From positions 70,574,224 to 70,638,223 of the forward strand of contig CM059971.1 in NCBI GenBank assembly GCA_030490835.1: a stretch of 64,000 bases of DNA, given 5' to 3'. The translations under genes and the position numbers were made by a program. This DNA comes from Annona cherimola (Eukaryota > Streptophyta > Magnoliopsida > Magnoliales > Annonaceae). Positions 12,501 through 22,788 of this stretch are shown in pieces. Position 1 is the first letter of the stretch. Every line of letters starts with the position of its first letter. The notes below the pieces were generated by a model. That model saw nothing but the letters and a program-made list of their open reading frames with translations. It had not been told where the DNA came from and did not search any database.

Positions 12501-12837
12501 TAAGATGGTTGTCTTTTGGTAGTCCGCTGCAACATAGAAGCTCACGTACATGCGGCTCTTGGGAAGACAATCTCAAATGTTAATCATCGTATCTTAATGG
12601 TCTAATAATTCTCTAATATTCCCTTAGGAGTAAATCGGATTTGATGATATATCTTTAATTGCAAAAACTAGTCCCAACCGGGCACAATTCCAAATATCAC
12701 CATTTATGCTCCGAGCCCATTTTAATTAATATAGCCCAAATTTGGCTTAAAATTAGGCTGTCTATAGCTTTGTTATGACAATTATATTTTACTCACTAAA
12801 TAGTAAAATATTAACTCATTTAACCTTTAAATTTATT

Positions 12838-13051
12838 ATATATATAAGTTTATATTAATATTATATAAATTTTTAAATATTGACCCACTTTTCCAACCCA
12901 ACCTGTTATCTCGATACTGACCTGAAATCAACCCTAAGTTTGTCATATATATAAGTTTATATTAATATTATATAAATTTTTAAATATTGACCCACTTTTC
13001 CAACCCAACCTGTTATCTCGATACTGACCTGAAATCAACCCTAAGTTTGTC
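12838..13051. repeat. Exact 107-bp tandem duplication
   Basis: Two adjacent 107-bp copies (12838-12944, 12945-13051) read identically, from ATATATATAAG to AAGTTTGTC. The perfect identity indicates a recent event, or an assembly artefact. Confidence 0.9.
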
Positions 13052-13114
13052 CGGAGACTTATTAAAGAACAATGAGAACTGAACTAATCTTATCCCAACT
13101 TCGCATAAAAAGTA

Positions 13115-14592
13115 GGGTTAATTTTAAAAATACATCTAATTTTTTTTCCTTATTTCAAATATACCTGCTAAATATGAAAATTTTCAAATATACCCATTAT
13201 CTACTTCCTAAATATCATATATACCCAAAAAATAACAGTTCTATTACAGATGCAGAAACCACAACAGTTTAGCTGAATAAATAAATTTAAATGACCAAAT
13301 TACCCATGTTCGAATTGACAAATTTCATCCCTCAATAATTTGAGGCAAGCATTACCGACTGAAGTGGAAGTATATGAACAATGTTGAAGGAGGAGATAAT
13401 GTTGCCAATGAAGGATCTAGGTAGGAGAAGAAGGTATTAGGATAACTTCCCATCTGAAATTTGCTGTTAGAATTTTGCTTTGGAGTTCTCCGATTTTTAA
13501 AATCGACTTTTTTCTGTATCTCAAATGTTGTTGGGAATGTTGTCAAGTCGCCATCTGGCCAAGAGGAATCGAACTGCGGCCTCACCAGCATCAAGATCAT
13601 GGCCTCCTCCTTTGCCGGCTCCAAGCACAACGTTGAAACTAAGACCAATGAGAACATAAGGGCCTTCTGGAACCCCTTTCTCCTCCTCCGTGCTAGCGGG
13701 CCTGACGCCATCATCGCCTTTGCAATAGAAGACATCCAGCTCCAACTTTGCCACCTACTTGGGGCCACATTCAAGGTGAGTGCTGCAGTTTATGTCTTCC
13801 TCCTCTCCCTCCACCACAACCATCTTTGGATCCCCACTGTCTTCATCTTCATCCCCGACATTGTCAAGTGCGTTGACCACACCTACTTGTTCTACCTCAA
13901 CAGCATGGGCGACTTCCATATTGGGTTGAGAATGCTTACCAAATTGGACCCCATCAATTCAAGAACAGCGAATTAAGACGCTATGGAGGATGTGCCGATG
14001 GGTATCCTGGAAGAGTCTGCTTCACCATGAGAACCCATTAATGGGATCTGAAGCTCCTCCGGCGGGATTAAGAACTCCGGAAGCTGGTCAGGTGCGGGAT
14101 AAGAAGCCCTAAGTGAACAACCAAATCCAACCTCTGGCAAGTAAAGATTATTATGGCCTCTAAGGCGTTTAAGACAGGGCCCGAACTCAAGATCATTAAT
14201 GAGGAGGAGGGGAAGACGGAAATGAAGGGTAAGTTGCTCTTGCACTAAAAAGTTGGAGAGGAAATGACACTCATATTCAGCTTGGATGAAATCATTCGGC
14301 ATGAAGATTCCCGAAAGTAGAAGAAGATGACAAAGAACTGAAGAAGACGATGATGGATAGGGAAATCTTCCCCTGTTTTCTCTTTGGACGTTTTGGGTTG
14401 GAAGCAAGCCCTAGTTCTAAAGCGTATATTTCTCATTTCAACCATCCATTGACGACATTAACAACGAGTATGATCGAATAGAGTATATTTGATATTTCAA
14501 GTTTACTTAGGAGGTGTATTTGAAAGATTTTATACTTAGTAGGTATATTTGAAATTAGACGTAAAAGTTGTGAGTATATTTAAAATTAATCC
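13115..14592 (+). mobile_element. Pack-MULE-like element carrying a DUF4220 fragment
   Basis: The first 115 bp (from GGGTTAATTTTAAAAATA) pairs with the reverse complement of the last 115 bp (from GGATTAATTTTAAATATA). Shared blocks include ATTTCAAATATACCT. The 9-mers outside, TAAAAAGTA (13106-13114) and TAAGAACTA (14593-14601), agree at 7 of 9. The 1.2-kb interior is GC-richer and includes a host-gene fragment, with no transposase. This fits a Mutator-like element that captured a gene piece. Confidence 0.7.
13500..13976 (+). pseudogene. DUF4220-family gene fragment captured in a MULE-like element
   Basis: The frame is open through 13976 and reads FWNPFLLLRASGPDAIIAF, then AIEDIQLQLCHLLG, then VYVFLLSL and LWIPTVFIFIPDIVKCVDHT. 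These blocks match the middle of plant DUF4220/DUF594 proteins, multi-pass membrane proteins of unknown function. Only the central ~130 residues are present, compared with about 700 in full-length members; both termini and the DUF594 tail are missing. It lies entirely between the terminal repeats of the surrounding element. It could be transcribed but is very unlikely to encode a working protein. Confidence 0.6.
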
Positions 14593-14875
14593 TAAGAACT
14601 ATGGTTAAACCGGATTTTTTTAAATATAGAGTTAGGGGTGGGCACACTTTAACCTGCCGTGATTTTCACCCATAGGCATACACAATTATGTTTTGAATTG
14701 GGGATATTTTGGTCAATATAAAACCACAACCAACATTAACAACAATTTATCAATTCATGATGGAAAAGCAAAGATGGGGATATGCTTGTAATTTATGTCA
14801 AATTAGGTGAAGTTATTCGCTATTTTAAAACTATGTGGATATATCTATCATTATGATTAAACTATGGGTGTGTTT

Positions 14876-15157
14876 GGTTACACACAAAACATGTTAATGA
14901 AAAAATTTCAATCAAAAACTTTTCACTCCTCATAACTATCTTATTTTTTAATTATTTTTTCACATTTTCCTATATAAACAATCCTACTTTTCAATCATTT
15001 CCACACAAATACCCATACAACTACCCTATCTATTTTAACTTTATTCTCTTTACATTTCATTATTACCCCTATCATATCACATCATTTTCTATCAACTTGA
15101 CAACTTCTACTCTGAAAAGTTTTTATCAAAAAGTTTTACCTCCAACCAAACGCACCC
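14876..15157 (-). mobile_element. Tourist-like MITE interrupting a longer terminal repeat
   Basis: Ends GGGTGTGTTTGG and CCAAACGCACCC are flanked by TAT (14873-14875 and 15158-15160). The interior is the reverse complement of the copy at 12210. Removing it joins ATTAAACTA and TAGATATATTTGC, restoring a continuous arm for the 8-kb element. Confidence 0.85.
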
Positions 15158-15182
15158 TATATAGATATATTTGCAAACTATC

Positions 15183-16014
15183 ATTTTCTTTCATTAAGTT
15201 TTTTGGTGATATTTGATAATTGATATTTTTGTGAGATTGTGAGATGAAGCGGGAAGTGAAAAAAGTAATTTTTTAAAATTTATGTGAATGATAAGAAATG
15301 ATAGGAGTAAAGTTGGAATAATTAAGGTTGTTGGATGGAAAAATAATTAGAATACTGAGGTAAAAGTGGAAGAAATGTGATGATTGATGAAGGAAATAAT
15401 TACCTTGGGAAACATGTTTCCATACTTTACCATAATTTTCACTCTTGCATCTTGCCAAGCATGCCCTTACATTGACTTCATTTTATACTTCGTTATTACC
15501 TTTTTCAGCGACAAAGGTGTATGTGTACGTTTAAACAAATAAAATTATGACCTATTTGGGTATTCAAATTTTTTTTTATTGCATTGGAATATAATAGAGA
15601 CTGGTTCTTGCTAGCACTTGAAGTCGGGATTAATACTCACATATGAATTCTACTTCTTATCTCCTAATATATCATAATTTTATTTTTTTCTTATCTTTAT
15701 CTATATTTTTCAAAAAATATAATATAACATGATATATACCTAATGCAATCATACATTTTAATTTCAAATTTTATTCCAAATTCATTCAAATCCAAATAAA
15801 CAATCTAAGGTCTCTTCACATTAAAAGAGGGTACGGTGACTATGAACTAGGACATATCCTAATAGTATGACATCTAGTGTATGTGTGTAAAGTCCTGCAA
15901 TTGAATTCAAAGGGGAGTGTTATCTCCTCATAATGATGTAAAGGCAAATTCTCCCTTTTAATTTTTGTTTCCTCAAATGTGATACTTAACTCTTCTCAAT
16001 TATTTATATTTATT
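15183..16014. other. AT-rich intergenic stretch
   Basis: No gene, RNA or recognisable element is visible. Confidence 0.5.
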
Positions 16015-17260
16015 GGGGAATTCACAAATATATTCATAAATTTTTATTCTAATTCCTTGTATATCTAGATATTTTCAAAAATTTCTCTTGTACTTATGAA
16101 TTTTATCTAAAATTCTTTCATACTCATTCCATTACATGCATCCCTAATTGCCATTATGTGCAATATAATTTTACTAAAATGCCCATATGCTTCATTCAAT
16201 GACTTTGTGATCCAACTCATTGCACTCCTCCATCTTGGTCATGCTATGACTGGTGTGTAATCTATATATGCAAAAATTGATGGTCAATAGTGGAATAGAA
16301 ATGAGAGCTTTTCTCCTACAGTGGCAAATGTTTTGCCAACGATGGTGGTTACTGAAATTAGATTCGATGGTGGGTAATTTTCGGTTGGACGAGACTTGCA
16401 AGGGGAAGATAAAGATCAAACAAGTGTTGACGGTTTTATTGTCGAGTTGAGGAAGGAGAATGGGTGCAATCAACTGGCTAGTTGGATGGTCAAGTTTTTT
16501 TGTGCATTGGATCTGGCATGCATTGCTATGGGCTATTGCAACTGAAATGACAACCATGGGTGCATTTAGTGGTAATTTTTCTGTCTGTTGCTACAAGGAA
16601 GGTGAAAGCGTGCTTTGCAGCAACCATGGTTATGGGCTTCAATTTATTAGCACAAATCTTCAATAATTTTGGAGCAAATATGATCTATTAGATTTTGGAA
16701 CGATGACAAGGGCAGTGACGGTTTTGTTGATCGACAACATAGTAGATGATGCAAGCGACATTAGCTGGGATGGTAGACGCTATCACTATTGAATTTGGGC
16801 AGTAGTCTTTCGCTTTCAAGGCTAAATTTGAAGCAGAAAAAATCTTAATTGTGGTGAAAGAATTAGCTAGGTTTTGTCGTTAGACCCATGTGGAAGTGGA
16901 GTTGCCGCTGGTAACTAAATCCGGGGCAATCGTGCATTATCGTTGGATCTAATCATAGAGGTTGCCAATGATAGATTCAAAACAAAGCAGCCATCACACC
17001 TTGGAGAAGATGGTGGAGCACCATATTATGGTGTTGTGTTATCACATTCATGCTTGGATGGTTAATTTGAGGATTTAGAAAATATTAAAAGAAAAATAAA
17101 AAATTCAAATCATACGTAACAGAGACTAACAGATCCTAAAGTCTTGAGTATGAGAGAAATTTTGATAAAAATTCATGAATATGAAAGAAATTTTTTAAAA
17201 TACATGGTAGATATACGAGGAATTATAGAGAAAATTGGTGGGTATATTTGAGAATTTCTC
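16015..17260. mobile_element. Second MULE-like element with unidentified interior
   Basis: The left 110 bp and the reverse complement of the right end align, including TTGTATATCTA/TCGTATATCTA and TTTCATACTCA/TCTCATACTCA. The 9-mers outside, ATATTTATT (16006-16014) and GTATTTCTT (17261-17269), agree at 7 of 9. The interior (16190-17040) is GC-richer and resembles broken coding sequence, with frames of up to about 120 codons. I recognise no domain and no transposase. It may be another captured host fragment. Confidence 0.6.
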
Positions 17261-18640
17261 GTATTTCTTATTAAACAAAATATATTATCTTATTTTTATT
17301 CTTTTTGTAATTAATTTTATTCTAATACCTATTGGTCCCGAGTTTAAGGCAAAACCGAAGAGAGGATGGGTGAATTGGGTTCTTGAAAATTCTTTTCGTA
17401 ATTAGAAGCTTGACCCCTTGTAAGTTTAATCCCCTTGATGAAACGTGCTATGTGATAGAATGAGAGGGTGAAAATATAATATAAAATGCAAGCAATCAAA
17501 CCGCACAAGAGACAACAATATATGGTGGTTCGGGCAACTTTCCTTACTCCACTCTTTCAAGCACACACCCGTTGTGTCTTGGGTTCTACTATTATATATT
17601 TAATACAATCTAGAGCACCCCGCTCTCTTCTAGATTCTAGCTCTAGGGGGCCTATAAAATAATCACTTGTTGGTGAGACCAACTCCAACCAACCAAGTCT
17701 AATTTGTTGGTGAGGCAAATTCAAATCAATTAAGCAAAACCTGTTAGTGAGATAAACTCAAACTAACCTTCTATTTTGCTTCTTCTTGAATTCGGTCTCC
17801 AATACCAATCCAAGACAACAACGCAAAATAAAATAGATAAAAGAGAATTTACATTTTATAACGTGTAATCAATCAGTTTCGAAAGCTTCTTGTTATGTGA
17901 AAAAGATGACCTTGTAAGCACACTTGAAGTAGTAGCACTTGAAGCTTAAATAGTTGTTTAAATGACTTCAACACTTTAGAATAATGAAAGGTGTAAGCTC
18001 ATCTTGTGTTTCTCTCTTTCTTTCCCTTTTCTCCTCTTTTTCACGTTCATACTTCAATGATATTTATAAAGGAAAAAAGGTCTAGCCGTTGGAGTAGAGG
18101 TTGGCGTGCATTTAATGCTCCAACGTTCGAATTTCCTATTGTTATAGGTTGAAGTCGCAAGTGGAGTCAACTTGGGATGAGTGGAGTCGACTTGGGATGG
18201 GAGAAGTCAACTTGGGTTGCGACTTTGCTTTGGTTAAAACTTGTCGTCCACTTGCTATCCAAAATTTTGCCTTCAGAGTCGCGAGCGAAGTCGACTTGGG
18301 TTGAGACTTCACTTTGCTGAATTTGCTATTCATGAACTTAAGCTCTTAAAACTTAAATTATTTCATATTTTCATTTTCATAAACGTAATTAGAGACAAAA
18401 TATCTGAGCACACTTATACAAATTTATTAGAACCTTTTCAATGATATTTCAATTATTTGTTGATCATCAAAATCAAATTAATCTCTCTTAAAACAAGCAT
18501 ATGATCAATACCCATAACATCAATATACTCAAGCAACATGTTTTACAGAAGATCTAATGATTCCGCAAACGCACGTGTAGACCTATATCATTCAAGTCTT
18601 CGGTATTATTACCTCATTTTGTAACCTTTTGACGATTATT
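17261..18640. other. Possible copia-type LTR remnant
   Basis: The region reads GATGGGTGAATTGGGTTCTT, then TGGTGGTTCGGGCAACTT, with repeated GAGTCGACTTGGG/GAGTCAACTTGGG motifs at 18150-18310. Sequences of this flavour are common in LTRs of plant Maximus/SIRE-type copia elements. No TG...CA ends or target duplication were located, so the call is tentative. Confidence 0.25.
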
Positions 18641-18670
18641 ATTACCTCATTTTGACATATTTTGATAATT

Positions 18671-18814
18671 AAATTAGAACGTGAGTGAAATGAATTTTAA
18701 TTTATTTATCAAAATATGATAGGATTAAATTTTAATTTAATCAAATTAGAACGTGAGTGAAATGAATTTTAATTTGTTTGTCAAAATATGATAGGATTAA
18801 ATTTTAATTTAATC
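18671..18814. repeat. 72-bp tandem duplication
   Basis: Two adjacent 72-bp copies (18671-18742, 18743-18814) start AAATTAGAACGTGAGTG and differ at only two positions. Confidence 0.9.
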
Positions 18815-19488
18815 ATCAAAATGTACTAAAACTGAGATGGCAATAGGGAAGGCTTGTATGGTACAAGTGGCGTAACCCTATCCTTGTTTTAAAAAATGGT
18901 AAATTACAAGGTTGTTGAAAAATACATGGGCTCTCCTTATATAAAACTTATTTTCTATGTAATTCCTTCCATAAGATAATGGAAAATTAACTCCATCTAT
19001 TATATTTAGTATTCTTTACATTATTATTTATTTTGTCTATCATCAATATACAAGGTCTCATCTACAAATATATGAAATCAACTTAATAAAAAGTTTAATG
19101 TTAAATATTAATTTTAAAATTATATTTTTGAACATGTAAACCATCTAAAATATTATTACTATATAAATAAATGATTTTATATAGTATTATTATATTATAA
19201 CACATACGTAATAGATCTATATAATTTTTATAATTTATATATGAATATATATTTTTTTAGCAACTGTAGCCATATACATATTTGATTTGATAAAACTTCC
19301 TCATCTTGCAAAAAAATGATATTAAATAAAACAATTAGAGTGGATTACCCATCAAATATCAAAATATAAAAAAATTGGAAGGAAATAGGGATTGAAGGAA
19401 AAAAGAGAATTGCATATACATGCAGCGTGGTCAAAATCAAGCCCATTTTATCAAGCCTTTAATTCCGCTGAGTTTTCATTTTGTTGTA
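18815..19488. other. AT-rich intergenic stretch
   Basis: No gene is seen. Part of 19030-19290 (CATCTAAAATATTATTACTATATAAATAAATGATT-type text) resembles the interior of inverted-repeat elements in the 28-32 kb intron region. Confidence 0.4.
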
Positions 19489-20701
19489 TAATTGAATAGT
19501 GTTTAAGAAACCATAAAAATTTTGGATGAAAATTTTTTGATATAAAAGTTTTCAAAATAAAAAAATAATGTAACATGATTGAAGTAATGATGTTATAATA
19601 AAGTTAAAATAGATAAATTTGTTATATGGATAACTAGATAGAAATGATCGAAAAAAATAATAGTTGTATATAAAAATATGAAGAAATAATTAAAAAATAT
19701 GATAATTGAGGAAAATGAAAAGTTTTATGTTTGTTTATCTAAAAAACTTTTCAATGTAAAACTTTTGACTTTTCACAATTATCCAATTATTTAATTATTT
19801 CTTTACTTCTTCCTATACAATTATCATAATTTTCAATCATTTCTACACTGCCACATATATATCTAACTTATTTAACTTTATTCTTTCTATTCCTTATCAT
19901 TACTCCTACCATATCACATAATTTTTTCTCATTTAAAAAACTTTATACCAAAAGTTTTTCTTTGAAAGTTTTATCACTTTCCAAACACACAATATACACA
20001 CCTTTAATTACAAATGCCTAGTTAAGAGTGTGTTTGGAAAGTGATATAACTTTTGATAAAAAGTTTTTAATATAAAAGTTGTTGAAATGAGAGAAAATGA
20101 TGTGATGTGATAGAGGTAATAATAAGGAGTAAAGAAAATAAATTTAAAATAAATAAGTTAGATGTATGAGTAGTTGTGTATAATAATTGAAAAGTAGGAA
20201 AGTTGCATAGGAAGAAGTGAATAAATAATTAAAAAATAGGATAATTGTGAAAATGAAACGTTTTAGATTGGAAAGTTTTAGTTTAAAAAGTCTTAGTGTT
20301 AAACAAACATACTCTCAAAAAATTTCACATTGTGTTTGTTTGTTCAATCTAAACTTTCTTTTTTTTTTAATTAAATTCAATATAAACTTTTAACTCTTCA
20401 TAACTATACTATTTCTTAATTATTTTTTCATATTTTTCAATTATTTTTACACAACCACTCATGCAATTAACCTGTGGATGTGTTTATGAAGTGATAAAAT
20501 TTTTGGATGAAAAACTTTTGATGTAAAAATTGTTAAATTGATAGAAAATTATATGATATGAGTAATAAAAAGTTGTAAAGAGAATAAGATTAAAATAGAT
20601 AGGTTAGTTGTATAGGTTGTCGAGTAGAAACGATTACAAAATATGGTAGTTATATAAAAAGATGTGAAGAAATAATTTTAAAATATGGAGTGAAAAGTTT
20701 C
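19489..20701. repeat. Cluster of four to five Tourist-like MITE copies
   Basis: Adjacent copies alternate in orientation: about 19489-19735 (+), 19735-19995 (-), 20025-20316 (+), 20330-20470 (-, partial) and 20473-20701 (+, truncated). The 20025 copy keeps GAGTGTGTTTGG and AACAAACATACTC ends. The others share interior motifs such as TAAAATAGATA(G)GTTAG and AGTGAAAAGTTT but have decayed ends. Confidence 0.7.
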
Positions 20702-20704
20702 CGT

Positions 20705-21430
20705 TACCATTTTCTTCTTGCTGTCGACACGCCCTCGTTCAACAGCCAAATGATTTTGTCCAAGATGTGGTGGTAGCGAGGGTTTGAGACCTTCACATCT
20801 GCATCGAACACCAGCATCCACGCCAGGAGCATGAAGCTAAACCAGATGTAGTTCTTCGCGCCCTACCGTAGGCCGTAGATGAAGTAAAGCACCTTCTCTC
20901 GAAGCATGAAATTGAGCTCGATGAGGCAGACCACCAAGGTGACGGCCTAGTTGGTGAAGAGGCAACTGCAGAAGACGATGAGCAACGTGAGGCACCATTT
21001 CCAGATGGTAAGGCCCCAGAGTGTCTAGTGGGAGAGAGTGGGGAGGACGAGGCTAAGAACTGGAGAGACGTTGAGGAGGATAGCGGTGGCCCACTGGAAG
21101 ATGGTGCAAAACGTGAACATTTGCTTCCTGCCCTTGTCCTCCTCGCTGTTGGAGGTCGCCTCATGTTATTCATTGGGTTTGTCTACTTCGTCGGAGTCAA
21201 AATCACAGGTGTCAATAGAGGAGCTTTCGCGGGTTTTGGGAGACAGTTGTCTCTCTGGTGGAAGAAGAAGTGGGGAGGTTGAACTCTCCGAAGAGGGCTT
21301 TGGTGGTGTTTGAATGAGAGGCAACGACAGGATGCCACTTGAGGGATTTGGGATCTGTCTTCTAAGATGGGGCATGAGGATTCCTCTGGAGATGGAGATC
21401 ATTTTGGTTTGTCTACAAAAATGAGGACTC
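20705..21430 (-). pseudogene. MSL (MscS-like mechanosensitive channel) pseudogene
   Basis: Read on the - strand, one frame gives LWGLTIWKWCLTLLIVFCS, then LIELNFMLREKVLYFIYGL, then NYIWFSFMLLAWMLVFD. These are the conserved transmembrane region of plant MSL4-10 type channels. Four in-frame stops interrupt it (codons at 21166-21168, 21025-21027, 20947-20949 and 20863-20865), yet no frameshift occurs across about 500 bp. Upstream, acidic and proline/serine-rich text (DFDSDEVDKP) fits the cytosolic N-terminal domain. The pore helix and C-terminal domain are absent, replaced by Tourist-like sequence. No introns are visible in this part. The copy cannot make a channel. Confidence 0.75.
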
Positions 21431-21649
21431 CATGATTTGGGGAAGACCGACATCCTTGTCCTGGTTGCACTGCTCAGTAGTGCTGATGATGTAGTTGACA
21501 ATTTGCGGGTCGTCCCCTGTGTCTTTGAGCGACTAGGAGGAGATGAACTCGAAGAGTTGCTTGAGCTCCTTGTACAGGCCGAAGCTGCGGGGTTAAAGTA
21601 ACTAATGGTGTTGGCGTAGCTCCGACATTTGGCGATGGTGGCCTCTGAC

Positions 21650-21967
21650 GGGTGCAAAAAACCCATTTTTTTTTATTTTTTTTTAAATTTTTTTTCATAG
21701 AACTGTTAATCTAGGTGTAACTAATAAGTGTATAAATTTTTACCATTTTTGGAGTATTTTAGATATTTATTTTCGATTTTTGAAAATCAGTGGTATTTTA
21801 GGTAATTTTAAATTACGAAAATGCCACTGATTTTCAAAAATAAAAAATAAATATCTAAAATACCCCAAAAATGGTAAAAATTTATACACGTGTTAATTAC
21901 ACCTAGATTAAGAATGTTATGAAAAAAATTTTTAAAAAAAATAAAAAAAAATGGGTTTTTTTCACCC
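21650..21967. mobile_element. Palindromic foldback MITE (family F), best-preserved copy
   Basis: Two arms of about 145 bp are near-perfect inverted copies centred at about 21808. The ends are GGGTGCAAAAAACCC on the left and GGGTTTTTTTCACCC on the right, followed by TAGAACTGTTAATCTAGGTGT and ACCATTTTTGGAGTATTTTA. CACTGATTTT is mirrored at the centre. No coding capacity. A GC-rich palindrome, GCTCCCGGGAGC, lies just outside at 21990. Confidence 0.85.
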
Positions 21968-22622
21968 GGGAGCAGTTCTGTTTTTTTGCTCCCGGGAGCA
22001 AAAAACCAGTTCCCGGTGAATGTAGTGGTATATGTTTGGTATATTGCCACAAGGTTACTTCGGTCATTTTAAAAAATCCACGAATGAGCAGAAAGAGTGC
22101 ATTAGACGGCGTGAGGGTGGAAGGTTTATGCAAAATTCGAAACTTCTCAGGGCTTAAAATGTTAATACGTAAACTTTAAAGCCTAAAATACTAATACGCA
22201 AAGTTAAAAAATCGATGACACAAATTTTCGGCCCCATAGTTTCAACAGTTTTCTTTTGGATGAAAAATCAACCCCACAGTCTAAAATCGTGTGATTTGAA
22301 TGATTCTTAGGAAGGAATTTACGGACAATCAGCGTCCAGATGGGGAGGGAACTGGGAAGGGTCTGACCCTGCTGCTGTGGTGGCGGGAATTTCTTCCGTT
22401 TCTGGGGATTGCTTTTCTCGGCTCCAGAAAGGAGGAGAAGCAAGCAACGCCTCGCACACGTGTGCGGTGTTCTGGGGCGCGCTCGTGTGGGCGTTGTTTC
22501 GACGTCTGGATTCTGCAAATAAGACAAGGGAAGACGGAATCGGAGATTCGGAGATAGTAACGAGATATCGGCCGTCGGAGGGAGGCAGGGCAGGGAATTG
22601 CAAGGGATCGGAAGCGAGGAGA
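21968..22622 (+). promoter_or_regulatory. Upstream region and 5' UTR of the membrane C2H2 gene
   Basis: GC content rises sharply from about 22310, where the leader probably begins. Open frames here are out of phase with the gene or lack a start, apart from a frame-continuous extension upstream of the chosen ATG that has no family support. A clear TATA box is not seen. Confidence 0.4.
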
Positions 22623-22748
22623 ATGGAGAGGGCCGAAGCTGTAGCCTTTCTTCCTTTCCTCCTCCTTCTCCTCCTTCTCTTCCTTTCTACATTCCAACTC
22701 CTTCAAGCATCCTCTTCTCCCCTTTCTCATCAATTCCAAGACAAACAG

Positions 22749-22788
<40 letters not shown>

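Larger units (their letters stand above)
7182..15182. mobile_element. Possible 8-kb Mutator-like element with nested insertions
   Basis: The left end (from TGGATAATTTGC at 7182) and the reverse complement of the right end (from GATAGTTTGC at 15182) align over about 110 bp, including the shared block TTTGACATAAATT. The right arm resumes after a Tourist-like MITE that interrupts it. Flanking 9-mers GTTTTCTTT (7173-7181) and ATTTTCTTT (15183-15191) agree at 8 of 9. No transposase is recognisable; most of the interior is later insertions and unidentified GC-richer fragments. Two unrelated half copies could mimic this, so confidence is moderate. Confidence 0.4.
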
